A stretch of 21,303 nucleotides of DNA, from assembly GCA_019415985.1 (NCBI GenBank), contig DXYE01000042.1:1-21303 (forward strand), in the 5' to 3' direction. Position 1 is the first letter of the stretch. Each line of letters opens with the position of its first letter. Of this stretch, positions 6,575 to 14,450 are shown piece by piece. A program made the position numbers and the translations under genes. This stretch comes from Clostridiales bacterium (GTDB lineage: Bacteria > Bacillota > Clostridia > Oscillospirales > CAG-272). The notes beneath the pieces were generated by a model, which saw nothing but the letters and a program-made list of their open reading frames with translations, was not told where the DNA came from and did no database searches.

Positions 6575-7165
6575 ATGTCATTGCTCCTGTCCTGCTGCGA
6601 GAGGCTCATAGATTTTTTCATTAGTCAATGTGGCCTTCCGGAAACAAGAAGGCCTTGGTACATCTATACATTACAAACTCGCATTTCTATGTTTCTTTCC
6701 ACTGCCGGTATGATGCTGCTTGGCTGCCTTGTTGCCACGCCATACCAAGTGATCTGTTTTCTTGTAGGAATTTTATCTTTGCGCAGACGTCTCGGTGGCT
6801 ATCACGCGAAGACGCCGCTGCGATGCTTATTCTTGTCGATTGGTGTATCCATTCTCTGTTTGAGCATTGTAAACAGCCTTGTTCAGTATAGTCTTTCAAT
6901 TCTTATTTGGATTTTATTCATCAGTCTCTCTTTTGCTGTTTTCAATTCATCTCCTTATAGCCATCCAAACTGCCCGCTTACTCCTGATGAACTTGCTGTT
7001 TCCTGGATAAAAGCGAAGCATATTCTTATATGGAATCTGCTTTTGATTTTGTTGCTTCAAATCTTTTTTGCACATTCAAACTGCGCGCTTTATTGTGAAA
7101 TGGGAATCATAGCGGCCGCTATTTCCTTTTTTGTATCGAAATTCAAGGAGGTAAAATCATCATGA
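6575..7165 (+). CDS. agrB: AgrB-family peptide protease/exporter, copy 2
   Basis: A protein of 196 residues, differing from the copy at 3614 only in about five residues, all within the first 32 (for example Leu2 to Ser, Tyr7 to Cys, Thr12 to Ile, Ser27 to Pro, Ala32 to Thr). The catalytic His77 and Cys84 and all membrane segments are unchanged. The start has the same ambiguity: ATG 6575 close to GGAGG, or TTG 6581 with better spacing. The stop overlaps the second agrD by ATGA. Being intact and so similar, it is either recently duplicated or kept alike by gene conversion. It should process either AgrD peptide equally well apart from possible effects of the variable N-terminus. Confidence 0.95.
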   Translation: MSLLLSCCERLIDFFISQCGLPETRRPWYIYTLQTRISMFLSTAGMMLLGCLVATPYQVICFLVGILSLRRRLGGYHAKTPLRCLFLSIGVSILCLSIVNSLVQYSLSILIWILFISLSFAVFNSSPYSHPNCPLTPDELAVSWIKAKHILIWNLLLILLLQIFFAHSNCALYCEMGIIAAAISFFVSKFKEVKSS

Positions 7166-7314
7166 ACAAAATCGCAACTTTTCTTTCTGAAAAACTGGCT
7201 GGCAAACTGGACGACCTTGCTCGTCGCGATATGCGCGAGTGGCCACCTACGAGCGTCCCCATCTATTACCAGCCGCAGCGCCCTCAGCGGAAAGTTGATA
7301 ATACGGACAAATAA
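7162..7314 (+). CDS. agrD: AgrD-type autoinducer precursor with Ser in place of ring Cys, copy 2
   Basis: A 50-residue peptide identical to the first AgrD except Ala45 to Val in the tail expected to be removed. The predicted mature region (Ser31 to Tyr36) is the same, so both cassettes should make the same signal. There is again no cysteine. Two silent third-position changes inside the core region (CCC/CCA, GTT/GTC, TAC/TAT types) show that the protein sequence has been kept while the DNA drifted. The ribosome binding site is AAGGAGG at 7145-7151. Confidence 0.85.
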   Translation: MNKIATFLSEKLAGKLDDLARRDMREWPPTSVPIYYQPQRPQRKVDNTDK

Positions 7315-7339
7315 AGTCTTTCACTCACTCTTATTGGAT

Positions 7340-7364
7340 ACAGTATCGACGCGCGAGATACTGT
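7340..7364 (+). promoter_or_regulatory. Hairpin downstream of agrD, copy 2
   Basis: ACAGTATC (7340-7347) pairs with GATACTGT (7357-7364) around a 9-base loop. Compared with 4379-4403 the outermost pair is A-T instead of T-A, so both partners changed together. No T-run follows. Confidence 0.55.
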
Positions 7365-7403
7365 TCCATAAGGAAAAAATAGAACAAAAAGGAGAAGTAA
7401 CTC

Positions 7404-7964
7404 ATGAAGAAGAAACTGATTGTTATTGTAACTTGTCTTGTCTTAGCAGTTGCTATGGCGGTTCCCGTATTTGCAAGATACGAAACATACGATATAGTAA
7501 GGAATGATATTGATCACATAGGTTACCAAATGTGTCTTAGTCTATATTCTACAAGAGGCGCGTATAATAATTGCCGTCTTTCTACGTGGAATTATGAGGG
7601 TAGTTCTGACCAACTTTGGGAAGCAAAATATAATTCAAATACTGGGGCATATACTATGTGTGTCCAGACCGACCCTAATTACGCCCTTAATGCGTATCGC
7701 GTACTTAAAAACGATTGGGATGGAAATTATTACCAAGCCGATGTGTATCCATATTATCAAAATCCAGATGCTGCAGTGACTTTCATTAGAAATTTGTCTT
7801 ATTCTTATATCAAAAATATCACAACCGGGTATAACTTGACAGTTAGCGGTCGAAAAACACCTGCTCAGCCAACTGATGCTGATTCCACAAGTTATTATAT
7901 TGATTGGTACGAAAAAAGTTTTCCGGTTGCTTCAGAATGGAGAGCGGCACCTATTGGTCCTTGA
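7404..7964 (+). CDS. Secreted ricin-type (QxW) beta-trefoil-like protein 2
   Basis: A protein of 186 residues with a signal peptide ending Val-Phe-Ala at about residue 24. The first half matches the paralogue at 4641: a Tyr-Ser-Thr-Arg-Gly block, Leu-Ser-Thr-Trp, then Asp-Gln-Leu-Trp (69-72), a QxW motif. The second half is Tyr- and Asn-rich and diverged; near the end Ser-Glu-Trp (177-179) may be the worn third QxW. Cysteines at about 44, 57 and 86 are unique to this copy. AAAAAGGAG lies 9 bases before the ATG. It follows the second agrD by 89 bases and is separated from the next lipoprotein by a hairpin, the same arrangement as in module 1. Confidence 0.8.
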   Translation: MKKKLIVIVTCLVLAVAMAVPVFARYETYDIVRNDIDHIGYQMCLSLYSTRGAYNNCRLSTWNYEGSSDQLWEAKYNSNTGAYTMCVQTDPNYALNAYRVLKNDWDGNYYQADVYPYYQNPDAAVTFIRNLSYSYIKNITTGYNLTVSGRKTPAQPTDADSTSYYIDWYEKSFPVASEWRAAPIGP

Positions 7965-7985
7965 CAAAAACACCAAGTTTCAGCT

Positions 7986-8016
7986 GCGTCACTATGCGTT
8001 AGCATAGTGACGCTTT
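7986..8016 (+). terminator. Perfect hairpin between secreted protein 2 and lipoprotein 2
   Basis: GCGTCACTATGC (7986-7997) pairs perfectly with GCATAGTGACGC (8002-8013) around GTTA. Only three T follow, so it is more likely a partial terminator or a 3'-end-stabilising structure than a full stop. Confidence 0.55.
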
Positions 8017-8042
8017 CGAGTATTCAGAGGTGAATTATATTA

Positions 8043-9317
8043 ATGAAAAAACATATAATGCTATTTGTAATATTGGGTGCATTTTTTCTGTGTTCATGTA
8101 GCTCAGAATCACAATCGAATCTGCCCGATAATAGTAGAAATGAATCTGTACAATTAAACAGCAATAGCCTCAAGATGATTACATCGAGTTGGGGCGCGCA
8201 AGAGTGGTGTGGAACAAAAGATGGGTTTTATTATTTGAACAGAGCAGACCAAAACACATACAATATTTCATATATAGATTATGTTAGCTGCGTAATGACA
8301 CCACTTTGTTCTTCACCAAACTGTTTGCATAAAGATGACACATGTTCCGCTTATTTTCATGTTCCTAACTGTGGTGCAGCTGTTTTCACAGATGGAGATT
8401 ATCTCTATATTATGACATTTTCCGATGGCACTGCTGAGCGAAACAACGAATTTCCACGTCTATATAGGATCGATAAAGATGGTAGCAATCGCAAACTTTT
8501 ACTGGAACTATCACAGGGAGAAACCTTTTCAAGATATGTCGCCGCAGATGAAACAGCGTTATATGTTAATATTGTTGGATCAGAATTAAATCAACAGGGA
8601 ATCTCTGATGTTTGCATTGTTCAGAAAGTGGATATTAATGATGGCACTGCTGAAACAATTTTAAATTTATCAACAAATGCTCAACTCTGCGGCGCACATG
8701 GTGATTCTCTTGTGTTTCAAAGTGTCGATATTCCTGGTGAGCTTGGGGATTTTGATTTAAAGAATATTAAAAATCGACTTTATGAAATTTCACTTTCTAC
8801 TAAACAACAGAAAGATATTTTGACTTGGACAAATGGAGAGTCCAGCTGTATTATTGAGGGAGAGACGATCTTCTCATTGGATTATTCAGATTCAACCATC
8901 AATAAGCGAACCATCCATAATGGTGAAACGAAAAATTTTGTATGTCAAATACCGGATGATGTTGTGTATGATAAATGTATATTTAATTATTTGGATTCTC
9001 AAGTTCTAATTTTTGATTTGATTGAGTATGGTAATCCACAAACAAGAAGATTTGCGATTTCACTACCCAATAGTCAACTTCATGAAATAACGTTAGGCTT
9101 TTTAAACAGTGAGGTTTCATATCCATATGTTGTTTTTTCAAGTACAATAGATGGATTGTTGGTTCAATGCGGTACTCAACAATTTGAGGAAGAAGGCATT
9201 TTTTCAAATGGAGAAATGGATACTTTTACATATACAGAGCCGCTATTTGGAATTATAAAAACATCCGATTATCTAAACAATGAAAATAAGATACAAGAGA
9301 TAAATAGAATTGACTGA
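8043..9317 (+). CDS. Lipoprotein with C-x4-C-x-H-x4-C motif, paralogue 2
   Basis: A protein of 424 residues. Lipobox Leu-Cys-Ser-Cys19 follows a short hydrophobic segment. The conserved motif is Leu-Cys89-Ser-Ser-Pro-Asn-Cys94-Leu-His96-Lys-Asp-Asp-Thr-Cys101. Further shared blocks with the other two lipoproteins include an Ile-Asp-Lys-Asp-Gly-Ser-Asn-Arg stretch, a Val-Asp-Ile-Asn-x-Gly-Thr-Ala-Glu stretch and a Cys-Gly-Ala-His-Gly block, consistent with repeated blades. The stop is at 9315. The ribosome binding site (GAGG at 8027-8030) is 12 bases from the ATG, a rather long gap, so translation may be modest. It pairs with the secreted protein at 7404 in module 2. Function unknown; surface anchoring, sensing or immunity are possible roles. 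Confidence 0.82.
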   Translation: MKKHIMLFVILGAFFLCSCSSESQSNLPDNSRNESVQLNSNSLKMITSSWGAQEWCGTKDGFYYLNRADQNTYNISYIDYVSCVMTPLCSSPNCLHKDDTCSAYFHVPNCGAAVFTDGDYLYIMTFSDGTAERNNEFPRLYRIDKDGSNRKLLLELSQGETFSRYVAADETALYVNIVGSELNQQGISDVCIVQKVDINDGTAETILNLSTNAQLCGAHGDSLVFQSVDIPGELGDFDLKNIKNRLYEISLSTKQQKDILTWTNGESSCIIEGETIFSLDYSDSTINKRTIHNGETKNFVCQIPDDVVYDKCIFNYLDSQVLIFDLIEYGNPQTRRFAISLPNSQLHEITLGFLNSEVSYPYVVFSSTIDGLLVQCGTQQFEEEGIFSNGEMDTFTYTEPLFGIIKTSDYLNNENKIQEINRID

Positions 9318-9413
9318 TTGAGGTGGTGCATGATATAAGATGTATTGCCGACGTTATTTTAATAAATACCTTTCTGCTGTCTAAATAGGGAGAGTACAAC
9401 TGGAGGCGTACCT

Positions 9414-10166
9414 ATGGAGAATGCTATATGCAATTTGGAATTGCAGGTTCTCACCAAAATATACAGCGCTAAAAAAGCAACTAAAAAGGCCCTGGCCGGA
9501 GTGAGTTTCACTCTCGGCCCGGGCCTTTACGGCCTTTTGGGGCCCAATGGCGCAGGCAAAAGCACCATGATGAATATCATCACCGGGAATCTGGACGCTA
9601 CCAGCGGAAAGGTACTGTGGAACGGTAAAAATGTCCTGCGCATGGGGCGGGAATTTCGGCGCGTCCTTGGATATATGCCGCAGCAGCAGAATCTGTATGA
9701 CAGTTTTACAGGCCGCCGTTTCCTGCTGTACATAGCAGCACTCAAAGAAATTCCCCGGAGTGATGCAGCGTTACAAGTACAACGTGTCGCAGAGCTGGTA
9801 CACCTTTCCAGTGAATTGGAAAAACGTCTGGCAGCATATTCCGGCGGCATGAAACAGCGTCTGCTTGCTGCCGCCGCATTGTTGGGTGAGCCGCAGATCC
9901 TCATCATGGATGAGCCTACCGCCGGATTGGACCCGAAAGAACGTGTACGCCTGCGTCAGGTATTGGCCCAACTCGCCCATGACTGCATCATTATTGTTGC
10001 CACACATGTAGTCAGCGATGTAGAGCACGTTGCCAGTGAAATCCTGCTGCTCAAGAAAGGACAACTTGTGGACCAGGCGTCTCCTGCCGCGCTTATTGAA
10101 AAATACGCACCGGGCGGCACACTGGAAGATGTCTACCTCACCATTTTCGGGGAGGACGAAGCATGA
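9414..10166 (+). CDS. ABC transporter ATP-binding protein
   Basis: A protein of 250 residues with every element of an ABC ATPase: Walker A Gly-Pro-Asn-Gly-Ala-Gly-Lys-Ser-Thr (43-51), Q-loop Gln (90-92), signature Tyr-Ser-Gly-Gly-Met-Lys-Gln (142-148), Walker B Ile-Leu-Ile-Met-Asp-Glu (162-167), D-loop Gly-Leu-Asp-Pro and H-loop His198. The type matches ABC-2 exporters of the antibiotic/lantibiotic and peptide class. GGAGG lies 7 bases before the ATG. Its stop overlaps the permease start (ATGA), so the two form one transporter. It follows lipoprotein 2 by 96 bases without a visible terminator, so it may share that transcript. GC content is visibly higher than in the flanking lipoprotein genes, which suggests a different origin. 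Confidence 0.93.
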   Translation: MENAICNLELQVLTKIYSAKKATKKALAGVSFTLGPGLYGLLGPNGAGKSTMMNIITGNLDATSGKVLWNGKNVLRMGREFRRVLGYMPQQQNLYDSFTGRRFLLYIAALKEIPRSDAALQVQRVAELVHLSSELEKRLAAYSGGMKQRLLAAAALLGEPQILIMDEPTAGLDPKERVRLRQVLAQLAHDCIIIVATHVVSDVEHVASEILLLKKGQLVDQASPAALIEKYAPGGTLEDVYLTIFGEDEA

Positions 10167-12517
10167 CACGCCTGCTTTCCGCTGAGCTGCGCAAGGTGTG
10201 GCACAGCCGTTTTTTTCTTCTGGCGTTTTCCGTGCTGCTCGGCGCCAACCTGTTTTTGCTGTGGTTCGGCACGGGCCATACGCCGGGCAATGTTCCCTCC
10301 TCTGCTTATCGAAAGCTGGAACAGCAGATTTCCGGCATGAGCATGGAGGATATGGATGACTTTCTGCATGAAGAGCTGGCCCGCACAGAGGGATTAAGCC
10401 ATATCTATAACATCCTGCGCACAGAAGCATACAACAACGGTCAAAAAGACGAACGTCTCCGCGAAACCTACGCCGATGATTTTGAACAGTATTATGATAT
10501 TTATGAAGCAGGCGGGTTCCTGAAATACGGGGAAACGCTGGCACAGGAATACCGTTTTCTGAATACCATCGTTCTGGAATTTGAGCAGGTAAACGGATAC
10601 GAAGAATTTCTGACATCCATCGAACAGAAAGCCCGGCAGCTTTCCTCGATCTCTATTTTCGCGGAGAGCAAAAGCGGATACGACATGGAAAACATCCGTG
10701 TCACAGATGAAGCGTTCAGGGATATGCGCGGTACGTCCATTCAGTATTATCCGCAAAAAGGCATCATGACCGCACTGGATTTTGAACTTACGGATGTCGT
10801 AACCGTATTTGCGATGCTGCTCATTGCCACGGTGCTTGTCCGGGCCGAGCGGGACAACGGTCTGCTCGCGCTGGTGCGTTCTACTCCGGCGGGCAGGCTG
10901 CATACCGCTGGCGCAAAGCTGCTGGCATTGGGCGCAAGCCTCGCAGTTGTTCTGGCTTGCCTGTATGGCATCAACCTTCTGTACTGCGGCGGGCTCTATG
11001 GTCTGGGGCCATTGAACCGCTCCATTCAAAGTGTGCCGCAGCTGATGCGCAGCACATGGAAATTGACGGTCGGCCAATATCTGTTCTGTTTTTTTCTCAC
11101 GAAATGGCTGGCGGCATTCATCTGCGGTATATGGGTAATGCTGGCGATGCTGTTTGCCAGAAGGCTTTTCACGGGCGCATTGGGGGCTTTGGCTCTTATT
11201 GTATTCAACCTGTTCATCCGATCTGTTATCCCTGCCACCAGCAGATTGAATGTGATCAAATACGCCAATCTCATAAGTTTACTGCGCACCAATGAGCTGC
11301 TGGGCGGATACCGCAATCTGTATTGGTTTGATCACCCGATTCCTCTGCTTTTGGTGGAGTGCGTTGCCGCTGTTTTGTTCGGTATATTGTTTGCGCTGGC
11401 ATTCTGCTTTATTTTCAGCCGTCACTATTTTACTGCAGCGGGACGTCGGACAGGCAGAAGACTTTTCAGGCGTAAAATCCCCGCATTCACGACGCCAATG
11501 CGTCAGGAAACTTACAAGCTGTTGGTGATGCAGGGCACAGCATTATTGCTTTTGTTATTTGCGGGGTTTCAAGTCTATACCGCAGTGACAACGGAAAGCT
11601 ACATCGACGCGGACGAGATCTATTACCAATATTACATGAAGCATGTGGAAGGTCCGTTGACGCAGGAAAGTGTTGATTGGCTCTCGCAGCAGCAAGAAGA
11701 ATTTCGCCCCATCTACCAGCTCAATGCTGCGTTAATGTCGAAAAAAATAACTTCACAGGAATACCAGGCAATGATGCAGGGTTACTCCAGTTTGCAGCAG
11801 AAAATGAATGTATTCCAGCGTGTTATTTACAAGGCTCAGATGCTGAAAGAAAAACCTCGTATGGAAATGGTCTATGAATCCGGCTGGCTGAAGCTGTTCG
11901 ATCAATATGACACGCAGGATCTGCCTGATATGCTTTGGGCATCTATCCTATGTGCAGTATGTTTTTCCGGGTTGTTCGCAATGGAGCGGCAGACGGGAAT
12001 GATCAAAGTCATCGGCACAACACCGCTTGGACGGCGTGCCACCGTGCGGTACAAGCTGTTGCTTTCTTTTACTGTATGTGGCTTAATAACGGTGCTCAGC
12101 CTTTTGCCGCGCTTTTGGGTCTCTATCCGTGACTACGGACTTGGCACATGGATGGCTCCGGTTTACAGCATCAGCGAATATTACAACGCGCCGGAAATAC
12201 CTTTGTTTTTAATGGCAGCAATCCAGACTTTTTTTCGATTGGCCGCGGTGAGCTGTATGGCCTGTGTGACGCTGGCTCTTTCGCAGCGGATTGGCAACAC
12301 CTTTGGCGCAATGTTTGCGTCGCTGCTCATTTTTTCTCTGCCGCCGCTGCTCAGTGTCTCCGGCTTAACGAATGCGAAGTGGCTTAGTACATACCCGTTG
12401 TTCCACATCTGTGCACTCTTTGGCGCAAGTACGCAGGCGGTCGGAATTATGCTTTTGCTGATTGTTCTAGCCGTTTGCTATCTTTGCACAGAATACTTGT
12501 TCACTCATTTCAAATGA
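10163..12517 (+). CDS. Large ABC-2 type permease, two tandem halves
   Basis: A protein of 784 residues. Residues about 16-36 form one membrane segment, followed by a polar extracytoplasmic region of about 170 residues and then about five segments up to residue 425. After a basic cytoplasmic linker (Arg-rich, about 425-445) the pattern repeats: one segment near 455-470, a polar region to about 590, then about five more segments. Two ABC-2 halves fused head to tail would make a complete permease able to pair with two copies of the ATPase at 9414. Start and coupling are given by the ATGA overlap with the ATPase. Lipoprotein 3 begins 13 bases after its stop, so it is in the same operon. Substrate unknown; export of a peptide or removal of an antimicrobial from the membrane is plausible. 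Confidence 0.88.
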   Translation: MTRLLSAELRKVWHSRFFLLAFSVLLGANLFLLWFGTGHTPGNVPSSAYRKLEQQISGMSMEDMDDFLHEELARTEGLSHIYNILRTEAYNNGQKDERLRETYADDFEQYYDIYEAGGFLKYGETLAQEYRFLNTIVLEFEQVNGYEEFLTSIEQKARQLSSISIFAESKSGYDMENIRVTDEAFRDMRGTSIQYYPQKGIMTALDFELTDVVTVFAMLLIATVLVRAERDNGLLALVRSTPAGRLHTAGAKLLALGASLAVVLACLYGINLLYCGGLYGLGPLNRSIQSVPQLMRSTWKLTVGQYLFCFFLTKWLAAFICGIWVMLAMLFARRLFTGALGALALIVFNLFIRSVIPATSRLNVIKYANLISLLRTNELLGGYRNLYWFDHPIPLLLVECVAAVLFGILFALAFCFIFSRHYFTAAGRRTGRRLFRRKIPAFTTPMRQETYKLLVMQGTALLLLLFAGFQVYTAVTTESYIDADEIYYQYYMKHVEGPLTQESVDWLSQQQEEFRPIYQLNAALMSKKITSQEYQAMMQGYSSLQQKMNVFQRVIYKAQMLKEKPRMEMVYESGWLKLFDQYDTQDLPDMLWASILCAVCFSGLFAMERQTGMIKVIGTTPLGRRATVRYKLLLSFTVCGLITVLSLLPRFWVSIRDYGLGTWMAPVYSISEYYNAPEIPLFLMAAIQTFFRLAAVSCMACVTLALSQRIGNTFGAMFASLLIFSLPPLLSVSGLTNAKWLSTYPLFHICALFGASTQAVGIMLLLIVLAVCYLCTEYLFTHFK

Positions 12518-12530
12518 AGAGGTACTGAAT

Positions 12531-13829
12531 ATGCGCTTTTGCAAATATTGGGCAATTGGAGCTATTGTCATTACTTTGTTGTCTGCATGTAGTGATTTTA
12601 GGCAAGGAAACTCCCCCTCTTCCACTTCAAAGGACTTTACGTTACATGCGGTATCGGGTAGCGAACATTTGACAAACAGAAACATAGAGTTGATCACTAG
12701 TGTCTATGGCATTTCCAGCCAAGCTTCAACAGAAACGGGACTTTATGAAATTGTACCATCAGGGACAAAGGGGTCAAATATTATATACACAGATTTTGAT
12801 TCTAAAACAAGAACATATCTATGCAACCGACCTGAATGTCTGCACAAAGATGAAAACTGCCCCTCGTGGATTGCCTCTGACTCCTGTCTGATATTCACAG
12901 GTGGCACTGGACACAACATCTTCATTTTGCAGTTAGAAACCTACAATTCTCCCTATACGGGCATATGGAAAGCCGAACCGAACGGCAATAACAGAAATCT
13001 GTTATTCCAGTTTCAACCCAACCAAAATATCGTTAATGGAATTGCCGCTGACGAAGAATATCTCTACATTACAGTGCAGGAAGTTGATTCTATTACATAT
13101 CAGCCTAAAAAACTTATGTACCAAATCGATATTCAAACAGGCGAAGCAGCAGAGCTATTTTCGTTCAAAGCAAACGATTGGTTGTTTGGCGCATATGAGG
13201 ATAATTTAATTATCCTGTCCTATGATTCGGCAGAAAAAGAATTTGCATATTACCGCTATTGTGTTACAAACGGAGAGACAGAAGAATTTTTCAGATATTC
13301 TGCTACTGACGATGAAAAAGCGCCTGTTACTGCGCTCAACGGAAATATACTATACCTTGTTCAACCAATCGGAAATACTAAAGCAGAAGTAAGTTGTATC
13401 AATCTTAAGAACAATCAAAAACTGGTACTATGCTCTGAAATTCCGTTTTTTTCATCTGAGACAACGACTATCCTTGACTTTGTAGACAATAAGATGATCC
13501 TTCAAGTGTCTGATACCCGACAACAAGATTCCAAATTGGCTAAGCACTACCAGTATGGCATCGATTTAAAAACCAGAGAGGTAAAAGAAAATCTATTACT
13601 TATTGAAAATGGAGGACAGGCTGAATTCATCAATATATGCGGTGCATATAAAAATGAATACTGTGTTTTATCAGGCTATGACCTTCAAACAGTAACCTTA
13701 TTTGATGATAACGGTACCGCTTATGAATCGTCCATATACTTTCCAGTATACGCATTTATCACAAAGGAAGATTATTGGAACGGTTCAGAAAAATGGATCG
13801 CTCCAATTGATTTGACGAAAGGAGGGTAG
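12531..13829 (+). CDS. Lipoprotein with C-x4-C-x-H-x4-C motif, paralogue 3
   Basis: A protein of 432 residues with lipobox Leu-Ser-Ala-Cys20, the best of the three. Motif: Tyr-Leu-Cys98-Asn-Arg-Pro-Glu-Cys103-Leu-His105-Lys-Asp-Glu-Asn-Cys110, sharing Cys-Asn-Arg-Pro-Glu-Cys-Leu-His with paralogue 1. It also shares Ala-Glu-Pro-Asn-Gly-Asn-Asn-Arg and an Asp-Ile-Gln-Thr-Gly-Glu-Ala-Ala-Glu block with the others. AAGAGG lies 8 bases upstream and the permease stop only 13 bases upstream, so it is cotranscribed with the transporter. The secreted partner at 13887 comes after it, the reverse of the order in modules 1 and 2. This links the lipoprotein/secreted pair to the transporter by operon structure. 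Confidence 0.83.
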   Translation: MRFCKYWAIGAIVITLLSACSDFRQGNSPSSTSKDFTLHAVSGSEHLTNRNIELITSVYGISSQASTETGLYEIVPSGTKGSNIIYTDFDSKTRTYLCNRPECLHKDENCPSWIASDSCLIFTGGTGHNIFILQLETYNSPYTGIWKAEPNGNNRNLLFQFQPNQNIVNGIAADEEYLYITVQEVDSITYQPKKLMYQIDIQTGEAAELFSFKANDWLFGAYEDNLIILSYDSAEKEFAYYRYCVTNGETEEFFRYSATDDEKAPVTALNGNILYLVQPIGNTKAEVSCINLKNNQKLVLCSEIPFFSSETTTILDFVDNKMILQVSDTRQQDSKLAKHYQYGIDLKTREVKENLLLIENGGQAEFINICGAYKNEYCVLSGYDLQTVTLFDDNGTAYESSIYFPVYAFITKEDYWNGSEKWIAPIDLTKGG

Positions 13830-13886
13830 CGTTTCAATTCTAGCCCATAATAGCAAAAATTCGTACAAACCAAAGGAGAGATTACG

Positions 13887-14420
13887 ATGAAAAAACTTAT
13901 TACTTTAGTTGCCAGTCTTTTGGCCGTCGCTTTATTGACAGTTCCAGCATTCGCAGCGGAAAATCAATCTTTAGCTGTAGATATAACCAAAATATCTATC
14001 TCCAATGAAGCCAACAACGACCTTCTAAATGCCGCGACTGAAAGTTCTCCGGTGAATGGCACCCGTATCACCACTTGGGATAATACAGGGCACGCAACAC
14101 AACGGTGGGACTACTCTGAAAGTGTTCCTGGAAAACCTCAACATTATTGGTTAAAAAATTCCGCCAATAGATCTTACGCTGTTACATGTTACGGTACCGA
14201 TGGACAACAAGTTACCCTACAGTCATTCACACGCAACATGACGACACAGCCCGTTAAATTCATTAATGAAGGCGGTTCTTCTTTTAATATTTACGGTTTG
14301 GCAAATACCACATATATTTTAGCTCTGACAACTACCGGTTCCTATAATGGTGCACCTGTCTTATGGAAAGGTTCAAACAATCAAAATAATCAATTGTGGG
14401 TTTTAGGCGCATGGGGATAA
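13887..14420 (+). CDS. Secreted ricin-type (QxW) beta-trefoil-like protein 3
   Basis: A protein of 177 residues with a signal peptide ending Ala-Phe-Ala at residue 23. It shows the clearest ricin-type pattern of the three: Gly-Thr-Arg-Ile-Thr-Thr-Trp...Thr-Gln-Arg-Trp (58-74) and Gly-Ala-Pro-Val-Leu-Trp...Asn-Gln-Leu-Trp (155-171), with a degenerate middle repeat (Gln-Gln-Val-Thr-Leu, 107-111). AAAGGAGAG lies 6 bases before the ATG. It follows lipoprotein 3 by 57 bases and is the last gene of the plus-strand series; the minus-strand mobilization genes converge on it 31 bases downstream. Only one cysteine is present. Sugar or cell-wall binding is the natural guess for the fold but the ligand is unknown. 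Confidence 0.85.
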   Translation: MKKLITLVASLLAVALLTVPAFAAENQSLAVDITKISISNEANNDLLNAATESSPVNGTRITTWDNTGHATQRWDYSESVPGKPQHYWLKNSANRSYAVTCYGTDGQQVTLQSFTRNMTTQPVKFINEGGSSFNIYGLANTTYILALTTTGSYNGAPVLWKGSNNQNNQLWVLGAWG

Positions 14421-14450
14421 ACCAATAAAGCTACTGATCTTGAACCCAGA

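Larger units (their letters stand above)
6520..7371 (+). repeat. Duplicated agrBD cassette, copy B
   Basis: Second copy of the 3559-4410 segment, offset by 2961 bases. It includes the TTGTGA/TATTTT promoter, agrB, agrD and the hairpin, but not the LytTR repeats, because similarity starts one or two bases after them. Confidence 0.93.

Noticed and set aside
9771..10616. Minus-strand open frame of 281 codons across the ABC genes
   Set aside because: Antisense to an ABC ATPase and permease with complete motifs and overlapping start/stop; no family features of its own.
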